Positions 8,325 to 17,922 of a DNA stretch of 64,000 nt are shown piece by piece. Each line of letters opens with the position of its first letter. Positions within the stretch are counted from its first letter, which is position 1. The notes under the pieces were generated by a model. It was not told the origin of the DNA. It made no database searches and saw only the letters and a list, made by a program, of their open reading frames with translations. The stretch comes from Vallitaleaceae bacterium 9-2 (GTDB lineage Bacteria; Bacillota; Clostridia; Lachnospirales; Vallitaleaceae), in contig CP121691.1 of assembly GCA_038396585.1 (NCBI GenBank), positions 62,001-126,000 of the forward strand. Reading direction: 5' to 3'. The translations under genes and the position numbers were made by a program.

Positions 8325-10730
8325 ATGGAAAAAACAATGGAGTTATTAGTCATTCATCATTCACATACCGACATTGGGTATACAGATCGACAGGAGAAAA
8401 TTGAGTGGCACCATATTAAGTATATTGAACGAGTTATTGATATTCTTAATGCGCAGGCGCCCAATCAACAACAGGAACCCTTTAAATGGACGTGTGAAAG
8501 TTTCTGGTGTGTAGAAAAATTCCTAGATAATACAACGCAAGAATATATTGATGATTTTATCAAATATGTGAAGGAAGGAAAGATAGGTGTATCCGGCAAC
8601 TATCTTAACTGCACGGATCTATTACATGAGACGATACATCAACAGACGCTCCACAAAGCTGTAGAAAAAATGGATGGCTTGGGATTAAACCTAACATGTG
8701 CAATGACGGCAGACATCAATGGTTATGGATGGGGGTATCCAGATGCCTTGTTGGATGAGGGGATTTCTAACTTTTATTCAGCATTACATACACATCATGG
8801 GTTTTATCCGACGAATAAAAAACAACGACCGTTTTTCTGGGAAGCACCAAGTGGAAGAAAAATTTTGGTGTGGCTAGGGGAACATTATAATATTGGAAAT
8901 GACTTGGGGCTTGTACAGTCCAACATTGGAAATTATATGGTTAGGGATGGTCTGCAAAATGAAAAGATTCCACCGTTTGAACTAGCAGAACAAAGAATCT
9001 ATAGATATGTTGAAAAGCTACGTGAAGATGGATATGCTTATGATTTTGTTCCGATTACAGTATCAGGACTTATGACAGACAATGCGCCGCCTAACGAGGC
9101 CATCTATAACTTTATTCAAGCATTTAATGAGAAGCATGGCAAGGCAATAAAAATTAAAATGGTCACGCTAGAAGAATTATTTGCCTATGTCCGTAAGCAT
9201 GAGAGCACAATTGAAACGTTTAAAGGTGACTGGACAGATTGGTGGGCAGATGGGATTGGTTCAACGCCCAATACCGTTAAGCACTATCGACAAGCACAGA
9301 GAAAATACAACATCTGTGAACGGCTTGATCCAAATCGAGAGATTATTGATCCAGATGTTATGGAGACAGCAAGGTACAACCTAATGTTCTACTCCGAGCA
9401 TACATGGGGATACTCTTCATCCATTATTGAACCATGGCATCCACAAGTGAATAATCTAGATCAAAGGAAGAATATGTATGCGAGCTTAGCGGATGAAGCG
9501 ACAAGTCGCGCCATAGATCAACTCAACGCATCCTATGGTGAAACAGAGGTGCGCATGAATAACGATTACCGTTTTAAGGTGATTAACCCTCATGACGTCA
9601 AGGTATCTGAGATTGCAAAGGTAAACTTAGAGATTCTTTTTTCCCATGAATGCTTTGATATTGTTGAAGAAGAGACAGGACATATCGTGCCCTATCAATG
9701 TGTAAGAATCCCTCGTGGTTTTGAAATTAATTTTTTAGCACAATTAGAACCAAAACAAATGAAAACGTATCGTGTTATTGAAAAAAAATCACCGTCACTT
9801 CATGCACCGGGTATGTCGGCAAATGACGGCAGCGATAGAATCGCTGACTTATATGCCCCAACAAGCGATTGTCCATTAAAGGTAACACCTTATCAATTAG
9901 AGACACCGTATTTTTCTATGGCATTTGATGAAGAGGATGGCATAACTTCCTTGGTGAATAAAGAAACGATGTGTGAACTTATTCATGAAGAGAAAGAATA
10001 TAACGTATTTACACCAATCTATGAGGTCACACCTTATACGCTAGACCCATGCGAGCAAAGACGAGTGATGGGACGTAACCGAAAGGATACCGGCACCCAA
10101 CGGCATGCAGGAAAGCTTAAGAAGATAGAGGTGCTTGAACAAGGTGATGTGTTGGGACGCCTAAAGCTGTCCTATGAATTACAAGGGACAACATTATGTG
10201 ACGTTATTTTAACGGGGTATATGCATCTGCCCAAAATTGATGTTGAGCTAAGAATACATAAGACGAGTGTGTGGGAACCGGAAAATCTGTACCTGGCATT
10301 GCCGCTTACAGCCGGTTTGGAAGAAGAAATATGGATGGACAAGTCTGGCGTGGCTTTTCGCCCAAGAGTTGATCAATTGCCGGGAAGCTGCATAGATTTT
10401 TATAGTATTCAAAATGGAATTGCTATGATTGGAAAAGATGCATCCATCATGGTGCTTACGCCGGATACTCCATTAGTTTCCATGGGAACGATAAAAGCGC
10501 ATCCTATAAAATTAGCAAAAGAAGCCCAGGTGAACAATGTGGACTTTATATACTCATGGGTGATGAATAATTTTTGGGAAACCAACTTCAAAGCATCCCT
10601 AGGTGGATTCTATCAATTTAACTATAGCATAGTATCCACTAAACACACACAACCGGAAAAATGTTTTGCTTTAGCCAAAGCGATGAATGACTCGGTTCTA
10701 GCCTTTCATATGTTTGATGTAAAGTATTAA
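8325..10730 (+). CDS. Glycoside hydrolase family 38-like protein (divergent alpha-mannosidase group)
   Basis: 801-residue cytoplasmic protein. The N-terminal GH38 catalytic domain starts at once with HHSHTDIGYT (residues 11-20); His14 and Asp16 are in place to bind the active-site zinc. The segment MTADINGYGW carries the likely nucleophile Asp130. A middle helical domain and a C-terminal beta-sandwich region follow. The sequence is far from the classical GH38 protein at 21467 (HTHIDVAW, LPDVFGYS), so this is a separate branch whose substrate may not be a plain mannoside. Ribosome site gggagg precedes ATG 8325. The UroD-family gene follows after 117 bases with its own possible promoter. Confidence 0.8.
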   Translation: MEKTMELLVIHHSHTDIGYTDRQEKIEWHHIKYIERVIDILNAQAPNQQQEPFKWTCESFWCVEKFLDNTTQEYIDDFIKYVKEGKIGVSGNYLNCTDLLHETIHQQTLHKAVEKMDGLGLNLTCAMTADINGYGWGYPDALLDEGISNFYSALHTHHGFYPTNKKQRPFFWEAPSGRKILVWLGEHYNIGNDLGLVQSNIGNYMVRDGLQNEKIPPFELAEQRIYRYVEKLREDGYAYDFVPITVSGLMTDNAPPNEAIYNFIQAFNEKHGKAIKIKMVTLEELFAYVRKHESTIETFKGDWTDWWADGIGSTPNTVKHYRQAQRKYNICERLDPNREIIDPDVMETARYNLMFYSEHTWGYSSSIIEPWHPQVNNLDQRKNMYASLADEATSRAIDQLNASYGETEVRMNNDYRFKVINPHDVKVSEIAKVNLEILFSHECFDIVEEETGHIVPYQCVRIPRGFEINFLAQLEPKQMKTYRVIEKKSPSLHAPGMSANDGSDRIADLYAPTSDCPLKVTPYQLETPYFSMAFDEEDGITSLVNKETMCELIHEEKEYNVFTPIYEVTPYTLDPCEQRRVMGRNRKDTGTQRHAGKLKKIEVLEQGDVLGRLKLSYELQGTTLCDVILTGYMHLPKIDVELRIHKTSVWEPENLYLALPLTAGLEEEIWMDKSGVAFRPRVDQLPGSCIDFYSIQNGIAMIGKDASIMVLTPDTPLVSMGTIKAHPIKLAKEAQVNNVDFIYSWVMNNFWETNFKASLGGFYQFNYSIVSTKHTQPEKCFALAKAMNDSVLAFHMFDVKY

Positions 10731-10793
10731 TCAATGGTGAGCGAAATCCACAAGTTCATGAGCGAATATCTTAAATGTCAATCAAGCGCCAAT

Positions 10794-10801
10794 GCTATAC
10801 T
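10794..10801 (+). promoter_or_regulatory. Possible extended -10 promoter for the UroD-family gene
   Basis: TGCTATACT forms an extended -10 box 46 bases before the ATG at 10848; TTAAAT at 10771 is a weak -35 with 19-base spacing. It would let the UroD-family gene be expressed separately from the GH38 gene upstream. Confidence 0.4.
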
Positions 10802-10847
10802 GCTAATATGAAAAAAATAAAGTTAGCTATGTATTGGAGGTAATCAG

Positions 10848-11855
10848 ATGACATCAAGAGAATTAGTATATCAAGCGTTGGAATTTAAACAGCCAAAGCG
10901 GGTGCCAAGGGATTTGTGGATTTTGCCTTGGGCACAGGAGAATTATTCGCAAGCATTGCAAAGGCTTAAAAAAGAGTATCCGAGTGACTTTACAGGAGCA
11001 CCGGGATATTGCTTAGAGCAAGATATAGCAAAGGGAGACCCCTATGCAGTTGGAGAATCTGTGGATGCATGGGGGTGTCGATTTATCAATTATCAAAAAG
11101 GGATTATTGGTGAGGTTAAGACACCGCTTGTTTGTGGAGAAAACTGGGAAGACGTGGATAATGTTCATATCCCCATAGAATGGTTGACCATCGATGAACA
11201 AAAAATTAATGCGTTTTGTAGCAGTACGGACAAGTTTGTTATGGCAGGATGTTGCCCGCGGCCCTTTGAGCAGCTACAGTTTATTCGTGGAACACAAAAT
11301 CTATTTGTTGATTTAATGTTATTGCCAGAAGGCTTGCTTGAGTTTATGAAACGCATGCATAAGTTTTACTGTGAACTTCTTGAAAAATGGGCAAAAACAG
11401 ATGTCGATGCGCTAATGATTATGGATGATTGGGGGTCACAGCAAAGCTTGCTGATCAATCCAAAATTATGGATTGAGTTATTTAAGCCCATGTATAAGGA
11501 TTATATTGATATCGCTCATCGACATGGGAAAAAAATATTTATGCATTCAGATGGATATATCCTTGATATTTTTCCACATCTTATTGAGCTAGGATTAGAT
11601 GCGATTAATTCGCAAGTCTTTTGTATGACACCCAAGCTTTTATCCCAATATCAAGGGAAAATAACCTTTTGGGGAGAGATTGATCGACAATATATCTTAC
11701 CGTTTGGAACCGAAAAAGAAGTTGAACAAGCGGTGCACAGTATTAAGGAATATCTTTACCATGGCGGTGGCTGCATAGCTCAATGTGAGTTTGGCCCCGG
11801 TGCAAAGCCTGAAAATATAACCAAAGTCTTTAAAACATGGGATGAGATTAGTTGA
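10848..11855 (+). CDS. Uroporphyrinogen decarboxylase-family protein (methyltransferase-like), altered zinc site
   Basis: 335-residue TIM-barrel protein of the UroD/MtaA superfamily. It is not a haem enzyme by context: no haem genes are nearby. Corrinoid methyltransferases of this family bind zinc through a His-x-Cys motif before a Gly; here the motif reads MHSDG (His233, Asp235), so the Cys is replaced by Asp. A Cys pair occurs near the C-terminus in GGGCIAQCEFGPG, where family members carry another zinc ligand. The start ATG follows ggaggt. It sits between a GH38 gene and an AraC gene. A role in methyl transfer or another small-molecule reaction on glycan fragments is inference. Confidence 0.75.
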   Translation: MTSRELVYQALEFKQPKRVPRDLWILPWAQENYSQALQRLKKEYPSDFTGAPGYCLEQDIAKGDPYAVGESVDAWGCRFINYQKGIIGEVKTPLVCGENWEDVDNVHIPIEWLTIDEQKINAFCSSTDKFVMAGCCPRPFEQLQFIRGTQNLFVDLMLLPEGLLEFMKRMHKFYCELLEKWAKTDVDALMIMDDWGSQQSLLINPKLWIELFKPMYKDYIDIAHRHGKKIFMHSDGYILDIFPHLIELGLDAINSQVFCMTPKLLSQYQGKITFWGEIDRQYILPFGTEKEVEQAVHSIKEYLYHGGGCIAQCEFGPGAKPENITKVFKTWDEIS

Positions 11856-11861
11856 GTTAGG

Positions 11862-12719
11862 ATGATGTGTATGAAAAACTTTGAGCCACTTCTAAAAATA
11901 TGCCAACAAGACATAAAATTCAATACGGTTGGAATTCGAATTCTTGGAATCCATGATATGGATAATGGAAGTCAATGGAAAGTTACAAGGCATCGACATA
12001 CTTTTTTTGAATTGCATTATGTGATTAAAGGGCATGTACATACACGGATGGAAGAACAGGAATATAAAATAGAAGCCGGTACCTATTATATTATTGCTCC
12101 ACAAACGTATCATTCACATAAGCAAAAAGAAGACTCCTCACATATTGGAGTGGCAATCCGTTGGGAGTTCACCAATGAAACTATCGAGACAAAAGAGCTA
12201 GCATCAGCACTTGAACAAGCCTCTTTGGAGCCTATAGCAGAAGATGCAAACATGCATGCATACATAGCGAGTCTTTTAAAAACAGGCGAAGCAAACAAGA
12301 GCATGTCCGAAGTACAGCTTTTAGTATTGCAAATTGTTTTTCGCGCAGCAGCCCAGCAGCAACGAGAAGATGCGATGGACTACTCCATGTATAAAAAGCG
12401 ACAGCATGATCATATAGTCAATCAAGCTCTTCGCTTTATCGAAGAAAATTATATGCAAGACATATTGGTTGAGGATGTAGCCCATTCAGTGTAAATGAGC
12501 TATAGTCAACTCTCAAGGCTTTTTAAAAGATATGTTGGAACTTCGGTCAATCAATATATCAATGCATATCGTATTGAAAGGGCAAAAGTCCTGCTTAAGA
12601 CGACACCTTATGAGATTCGAAGAATTGCAGAAGTTACAGGCTTTAATAGCGAGTATTACTTCTGCAATGCTTTTAAAAATCATATGGGGATTGCGCCAAG
12701 TAGATATAGAAAATTATAA
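11862..12719 (+). pseudogene. AraC-family regulator interrupted by an in-frame TAA
   Basis: Two parts lie in the same frame with nothing between them: 11862-12494 (cupin-type sensing domain and the start of the AraC domain, ending VEDVAHSV) and 12495-12719 (rest of the AraC domain, MSYSQLSRLFKRYVG to PSRYRKL). The TAA stop at 12492-12494 falls where intact AraC proteins have one residue, usually Gly, in the first recognition helix region. A single base change from AAA, GAA or CAA would give this stop. The ATG right after it has no well-placed ribosome site (gaggatg is 17 bases away). Most likely a recent nonsense mutation or a base error. The 3' end overlaps the convergent sulfatase gene by 6 bases. 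Confidence 0.75.
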
Positions 12720-14156
12720 ATATTTATCGCGTAATTTTTGTGCGCCTGCACAGCGATTGGTAGACTCTAGGCGCTTGATGTAGGCCTCAAGATCTGTGCG
12801 AGTATGAAAAGGACCGCCTTCACGCATGACTGTCCACATCGGATCGGTGATGCCCGGATTTTCAAGTAACAACTCTTCTTGCCAGTCTAAGATTAATTTT
12901 GCGCCTTGAGCGCAAATATCTGGATGTGCATCTTTTACATCATATTGCTCATAGGGATCATTTTTTAAGTTATATAGCATTTCCTTATCAAACAGATGGT
13001 AGCCATCATGTATGGTACGCATATATAGCCAATCTCCAAATCGAGCACTGCGTTGACACACATGCGCATTTTGCGAAAGAATTAAATAGTCTCTTGTAGC
13101 GTCGCCGCCATTAAAGACAGAAGCATAGCTCTTGCCATCCCAGTGGGAAGCGCTATCGACCCCTAACATCTCCGAAAGCGTTGGCAATAGGTCTAAATTA
13201 TAATGGAAGCCGGAGTCAATTTTACCGCCGATGACACCGGGCCACTTGATAATCATAGGAATATTACAAGTAGCTTTATCGGCGGTTCCATGTTCTGCAT
13301 AGATGCCTAGTTCACCCATATTTTCTCCGTGATCAGAAGTGATAATAATTGCAGTATCTTCATAGATGCCTAAGGATTTTAACTTATCAATGACTTGACC
13401 GACGATATAATCGGCATATAAAATTCCAGTATCATATCCATTGAGAAACTTAATAAAGGTATCATAATCTTCGCAACTGCCCGGTTGTCTAGGAAAATTC
13501 CCAACATTATCGTCATACATTCCTGTTTCTAAAATTGAATGTGGACCAACATGGGACTTGTGTGCTTCAAAAACTTCAGGAGTTAACCACGCTTTTATGG
13601 GGTCATTTTTAAAAGGGTCTCCAAACTCTTGAGGTGCGCGATAAGGGGTGTGAGGATCCCAGATATGAAAATGCAGGTACCAGTTATCGTCTGAACCTTT
13701 ACGTTCTAACCAATCAAGGGCTGTAGGCAAAACCTGCTCGCCGGATTCACTTCCACAACCGCCTTGATTATAGCATTCGTTAAGACCTGCATTAAACCAC
13801 CACATGGAGTGGCGCTCAGGAAAAGTACTAATTGAAGCCGTCTGCATTCCGGCTTTTCTAAAGATATTGTGAAAATTATCCACATCGACATAGTCTTGAA
13901 AGGAGCGGTCAGCACCAGAGAGACGGCGGTCGGCTGCTGTTCCTCCATGGCCGACAGCACCATTTTTAAATCCAAACATTCCACTGATAAGTGCCGCCCT
14001 AGAAGGTAGACAAGGAGCGTTGGATGTATAATAATTGTCAAAGCGGATGCCTTCATTACAGAGTAGGTCGATGTTAGGGGTTGTTTTTCTGTGATAACCA
14101 TAACAGCTCATATGGTCAGGTCTTAAAGTATCGATATCGATAAATAACAGTCGCAT
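12714..14156 (-). CDS. Sulfatase, type I (formylglycine-dependent, Cys type)
   Basis: Hydrolyses sulfate esters, probably from glycan fragments in the cytoplasm, as there is no signal peptide. The metal-binding start LFIDIDTLRPDHMSCYGY is followed by the sulfatase signature PCLPSR, where Cys49 would be converted to formylglycine. Further landmarks are a lysine-containing GNPxx-free mid region, TSDHGENMGELG near residue 280 and ADKATCNIPMIIKWPG. Length 480 is normal. The Cys form needs an anaerobic radical-SAM maturase, which is not in this window. Ribosome site aggaga precedes the ATG. It is divergent from the AraC gene at 14279, a likely regulator. Confidence 0.92.
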   Translation of the reverse strand: MRLLFIDIDTLRPDHMSCYGYHRKTTPNIDLLCNEGIRFDNYYTSNAPCLPSRAALISGMFGFKNGAVGHGGTAADRRLSGADRSFQDYVDVDNFHNIFRKAGMQTASISTFPERHSMWWFNAGLNECYNQGGCGSESGEQVLPTALDWLERKGSDDNWYLHFHIWDPHTPYRAPQEFGDPFKNDPIKAWLTPEVFEAHKSHVGPHSILETGMYDDNVGNFPRQPGSCEDYDTFIKFLNGYDTGILYADYIVGQVIDKLKSLGIYEDTAIIITSDHGENMGELGIYAEHGTADKATCNIPMIIKWPGVIGGKIDSGFHYNLDLLPTLSEMLGVDSASHWDGKSYASVFNGGDATRDYLILSQNAHVCQRSARFGDWLYMRTIHDGYHLFDKEMLYNLKNDPYEQYDVKDAHPDICAQGAKLILDWQEELLLENPGITDPMWTVMREGGPFHTRTDLEAYIKRLESTNRCAGAQKLRDKYL

Positions 14157-14197
14157 AGGTAATCTCCTTTACATAATAATATTTGATGTTATACTCA

Positions 14198-14207
14198 TAC
14201 TATAGTA
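14198..14207. promoter_or_regulatory. Palindrome tactatagta between divergent sulfatase and AraC genes
   Basis: A perfect 10-base palindrome in the 122-base divergent region, overlapping possible -10 boxes on both strands. Candidate operator; short and AT-rich, so weak evidence. Confidence 0.3.
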
Positions 14208-14278
14208 AGATGCATAGCGAAAAAAGGTAGTAAATCATAAAAAAAATAGCACAATATTCATATTATCGAGGTGAAGTG

Positions 14279-15142
14279 ATGATGAATAAAGTTCCAAAAC
14301 ACCAATTTATTGATATTGGGAAAAAACGTTTGCCGGTATGGATAACAAAACAGTATAGAAATAAAAATGATACTGGATTTGAAATGCATTGGCATGAAGC
14401 GATTGAGTTTTACTTTGTCTTACAAGGTGCAGTGGAAGTCTTTTGTAACAAAGAACGGGAGTGGTTATATGAAGGGGATACAGGTTATATTGGATGGTGT
14501 GAGGTACATAATGGCATGGATTTTTTAGATGGGACAACGTTCTTGACGGTTCAAATTGATCTGACAGCGTTTGAATATGGAGAAGATGAAGAAAATCCAT
14601 TTATTGATGTATATAAACACGTTCCGACATTTATCAAAAATGATGAGCAATTAAGAAGGATTGCACAACAACTTCAAACCCTTAATGCAAGAGATGACGA
14701 GGCGAGTTACTATAGGGTTAAGGGTGTTATCTATCAATTAATAGGCTATCTTTTAGAGATTCGAACCCAAAATAACCAGCATCAATTAGTGGGTAATAAA
14801 CAATCAGAAAAGCTCGTAAGAGAAGTCGTGCGGTATATAACCTATCACTTTAACGAGCATTTGTCGCTCATGCAACTTAGTAAAGAAATCGGAGTGACAC
14901 CGCAACACTTGAGTATGATTTTTAAAAAACAATCCGGATTAACATTGCATCAATATATCAATAAATATCGATGTTATAGAGCGTTGACACATATGGTTAA
15001 TGGGATGACCTTTTCCCAGGCAGCCTTTGAGGTGGGATATAATGACTATAACTATTTTTCAAGAGCGTTTAAAAAAGTATTTGGAATGTCGCCGCGTAAT
15101 TATATAGAGGGAATGCAGGCGTATAAAAAGCGTGAAAAATAA
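14279..15142 (+). CDS. AraC-family transcriptional regulator with cupin sensing domain
   Basis: About 287 residues: an N-terminal cupin-like domain (HWHEAIEFYFVLQGAVEVF around residues 37-55, with the usual His residues) and a C-terminal AraC domain of about 100 residues ending FGMSPRNYIEG. Codons GTG 14276, ATG 14279 and ATG 14282 are consecutive and gaggtg ends at 14273, so the start is uncertain by one or two codons. It lies divergent to a sulfatase and directly upstream of a permease operon; either may be its target. Ligand unknown. Confidence 0.9.
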   Translation: MMNKVPKHQFIDIGKKRLPVWITKQYRNKNDTGFEMHWHEAIEFYFVLQGAVEVFCNKEREWLYEGDTGYIGWCEVHNGMDFLDGTTFLTVQIDLTAFEYGEDEENPFIDVYKHVPTFIKNDEQLRRIAQQLQTLNARDDEASYYRVKGVIYQLIGYLLEIRTQNNQHQLVGNKQSEKLVREVVRYITYHFNEHLSLMQLSKEIGVTPQHLSMIFKKQSGLTLHQYINKYRCYRALTHMVNGMTFSQAAFEVGYNDYNYFSRAFKKVFGMSPRNYIEGMQAYKKREK

Positions 15143-15210
15143 TAGGCATATGTGGAATATGTTGAAAAAAAGTTCGAGTATTTGTTATGAAAAAGTATGT
15201 TTTGAAAATA

Positions 15211-15336
15211 TCTAGTGAATATATATAAAATCAAGCAAATAAATCCATATATACTAACGAAAAATACAGTAATGTGAATTTTTTACAGTGAATTTAAACA
15301 AATGCAACTGGCAGGAATCTCTAGAAAAAGTATAAT
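15211..15336 (+). promoter_or_regulatory. Two-box activator-type promoter of the permease-sulfatase operon
   Basis: Box 1 (15211-15235, begins tctagt, ends tcaag) and box 2 (15281-15314, begins ttttacagtgaa, contains aatgcaact) are followed by TATAAT at 15331-15336. The same arrangement occurs before the binding-protein gene at 28353: box 2 is identical at 29 of 34 positions, box 1 at 21 of 25. Box 2 to TATAAT is 50 bases in both, and box 1 to box 2 is 70 versus 71. There is no good -35 box, so an activator bound at box 2 probably recruits RNA polymerase. Confidence 0.7.
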
Positions 15337-15384
15337 TGTAGATAGATCATCAGTTTCACATATCTATATTTAGGAGGTTTACAT

Positions 15385-16305
15385 ATGCTGTATAAAATGA
15401 GGAAAAATTTACCCTTTTTACTAATGGTATTACCAGGGTTTATTTGGTTATTAGTCATTAAATATTTACCAATGGCAGGTGTTGTCATTGCATTTAAAGA
15501 TTTTCGCTATTATCCCGGAGGATTTATTAACAGTTTGCTAAAAAGTGAATGGGTTGGCTTTGACAACTTTAGATTTTTGTTTGCATCCAACGATGCCAAA
15601 GTAATCATTCGAAACACGTTAGGCTATAATATTATATTTATTATTACAGGAACTGTTCTTGCGGTATCCTTTGCAATTATGCTTAATGAGTTGACGAATC
15701 ACCGCTTAAGCAAAATTTATCAGACGAGTATGTTCTTTCCGTATTTTTTATCGTGGGTCATCGTATCTTACTTCGTCTTTACTTTTTTGAGTATAGATAA
15801 GGGTGTAGTTAATAATATTTTGGTAAGCATGGGGCGAGAACCGGTGTCTTGGTATTCAGAGACAAAATGGTGGCCGTTCTTCCTAGTATTGATTAACAAC
15901 TGGAAAAATGTAGGGTATTCTACCGTGTTTTACTTAGCAGCAATTGTAAGTATTGATAAGGCTTATTATGAATCAGCGATGCTTGATGGAGCAGGAAAGT
16001 GGAAACAGATTATATACATTACACTTCCCCATTTAAAACCAATGATCATAACCCTTACCGTCTTAGCTGTAGGTCGGATTTTCAATGCGGATTTTGGACT
16101 GTTTTATAATGTGCCCAAAGAATCCGGACCACTATTTCCGGTAACGAATGTTATTGATACATATGTATATCGTGGACTTATGAAAACAGGTGATGTTGGA
16201 ATTACAACCGCAACAGGGCTTTTGCAATCAACAGTTGGTTTTATAATGATTATGCTTACTAACGCAATTATACGAAAAGTAGACAAAGAAAACAGCATTT
16301 TCTAA
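15385..16305 (+). CDS. ABC importer permease, LplB-like
   Basis: 306-residue membrane subunit of a carbohydrate importer: N-terminal MVLPGFIWLLVI, six membrane segments, and EAA loop YESAMLDGAGKWKQIIYITLP. It starts after a strong aggaggt site. It is followed 14 bases later by its partner permease. There is no binding-protein gene in this operon; the missing one is probably the gene at 28353, which has the same promoter element. Substrate unknown, with a sulfatase in the same operon. Confidence 0.92.
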   Translation: MLYKMRKNLPFLLMVLPGFIWLLVIKYLPMAGVVIAFKDFRYYPGGFINSLLKSEWVGFDNFRFLFASNDAKVIIRNTLGYNIIFIITGTVLAVSFAIMLNELTNHRLSKIYQTSMFFPYFLSWVIVSYFVFTFLSIDKGVVNNILVSMGREPVSWYSETKWWPFFLVLINNWKNVGYSTVFYLAAIVSIDKAYYESAMLDGAGKWKQIIYITLPHLKPMIITLTVLAVGRIFNADFGLFYNVPKESGPLFPVTNVIDTYVYRGLMKTGDVGITTATGLLQSTVGFIMIMLTNAIIRKVDKENSIF

Positions 16306-16319
16306 AGAAGGAGGTTATT

Positions 16320-17234
16320 ATGTTCGCAAAAAGAAAGAGAAAAAATTTTCATCAGATATCAAGAGGACCAGAAATTGCCATTGCTGTTTTTTTTGGATTA
16401 TTTTCACTAGCATGTTTTGTTCCGTTTTTACTTGTGATCGTGGCATCATTTACGGATGAAAGCACATTGATACAAAATGGATATACGCTATTTCCCGAAA
16501 AATATAGCTTGAACGCATATATTTATATTTTTAAAGTAGGAAAACAAATCTTGCGCTCTTTTGGTGTAACCATCTTCATTACAGTTATAGGTACAACACT
16601 TAGCTTGATTGTAACGTCGTTTTATTCTTATGCACTGACAAGACCAAAGTTCATCTTCCGTAAGTTTTTTAATTATGCAGCATTTTTTACGATGCTCTTT
16701 ACAGGGGGATTGGTTCCGACGTATTTAGTAGTTACACGTGTTCTTGGCTTAGGAAATACAATTTGGGCACTGATACTTCCGCTATTAATGAATGCGTTTT
16801 ATATTATTGTTATGCGTACATTTTTTAAAACAACCATACCGGAATCTATTATTGAAGCGGCACATATTGATGGAGCGGGTGAGTTTAGAACGTTTTTAAA
16901 AATTGTCGTTCCTATTTCCCTGCCATCCATTGCAACCATTGCGTTATTTACGACATTGGCGTATTGGAATGATTGGTTCCAAGCGTTACTATATATTGAC
17001 TCGGCGGAATATATGCCTATTCAATATTTGATGATGAAAATTGAAAGTCAGATGCAGTTTCTCATCCAAAATGCAGATGCAATCGGAAGTAGTGCAATCT
17101 CTATTGCAGATTTACCGGCAGAGACCCTAAGAATGGCGATTGTAGTTATCTCAACGGTTCCGATTGCCTGTGCCTATCCCTTCTTCCAAAAGTATTTTGT
17201 TAAGGGACTGACTGTAGGCTCTGTAAAAGGATAG
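16320..17234 (+). CDS. ABC importer permease, YtcP-like
   Basis: 304-residue partner of the permease at 15385, with six membrane segments, EAA loop IEAAHIDGAGEFRTFLKIVVP and the usual C-terminal KGLTVGSVKG. Strong ribosome site AAGGAGG. It is followed by a YesL-like gene, an arrangement common in Firmicute glycan loci of this type. Confidence 0.93.
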   Translation: MFAKRKRKNFHQISRGPEIAIAVFFGLFSLACFVPFLLVIVASFTDESTLIQNGYTLFPEKYSLNAYIYIFKVGKQILRSFGVTIFITVIGTTLSLIVTSFYSYALTRPKFIFRKFFNYAAFFTMLFTGGLVPTYLVVTRVLGLGNTIWALILPLLMNAFYIIVMRTFFKTTIPESIIEAAHIDGAGEFRTFLKIVVPISLPSIATIALFTTLAYWNDWFQALLYIDSAEYMPIQYLMMKIESQMQFLIQNADAIGSSAISIADLPAETLRMAIVVISTVPIACAYPFFQKYFVKGLTVGSVKG

Positions 17235-17286
17235 ATGCACAGATTAGGAGACAAGGCAATGCAGTGTCAACGATATAGGAGGCATT

Positions 17287-17922
17287 ATGAAAAGTGTATT
17301 TTCGATTGATGGCATAATGTATAAATGGGGAATGGCAATGATTGATGCCATCTATATGAATTTATTATGGATAGTGTTTACCTTGATTGGTCTTGGATTT
17401 ACGGGGGGAGCGGCAACGGTTGCCTTAATGACTATGTTTAAAAGGAAGAATGAAGGCAAGGGAAATATTGGCTTTCATTACTTTTTTGAAGTGTTTAAGC
17501 AAAAGTTTCACATAGCAACAAAAGTTTGGCTGATTATGCTAAGTTGTATAGCGGTTATTTTAATTAACTTAACCCAGATGGATCGCTTGACGCGTATTTT
17601 TAGCAACCCGGTTCTGTTGCTGATCATCTTTGCAGTGCAGTTTACGCTGTTGATTCAAATTATAGCAACCACCACATATACGTTGATTTTGTTGGCATAT
17701 AAATCAGGGACCATTAAACAGTTGTTTTTTGAAGCAACGGTGATGGCTTATCAATTTTTAGGAACGACAATCACACTTTTGGCACTGTTAAGTGTACTTG
17801 TGTATGGAAGTGTTTTTGTACCAATTTTTAATTTTGTAGGCATTAGTGTATTTAGTATTATTGCTATAAAAATGCTAAATACAAAAATCATCATAAAAGA
17901 GGAGGCACATCATGACGAATGA
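17287..17922 (+). CDS. YesL-like membrane protein (DUF624)
   Basis: 211 residues with about five hydrophobic helices. The N-terminus (FSIDGIMYKWGMAMIDAIYMNLLWIVF) and the GLGFTGGAATVALMTM segment match the YesL/DUF624 family, which is often encoded beside LplB/YtcP importers and YesMN systems. Molecular role is not established. It overlaps the next gene (sulfatase) by 11 bases, so the two are co-translated. Confidence 0.85.
   Translation: MKSVFSIDGIMYKWGMAMIDAIYMNLLWIVFTLIGLGFTGGAATVALMTMFKRKNEGKGNIGFHYFFEVFKQKFHIATKVWLIMLSCIAVILINLTQMDRLTRIFSNPVLLLIIFAVQFTLLIQIIATTTYTLILLAYKSGTIKQLFFEATVMAYQFLGTTITLLALLSVLVYGSVFVPIFNFVGISVFSIIAIKMLNTKIIIKEEAHHDE

Noticed and set aside
10848-11855. UroD-family genes as haem-synthesis enzymes
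   Set aside because: Four paralogues without any other haem gene, and HxC-type zinc motifs in two of them, fit the methyltransferase branch better.
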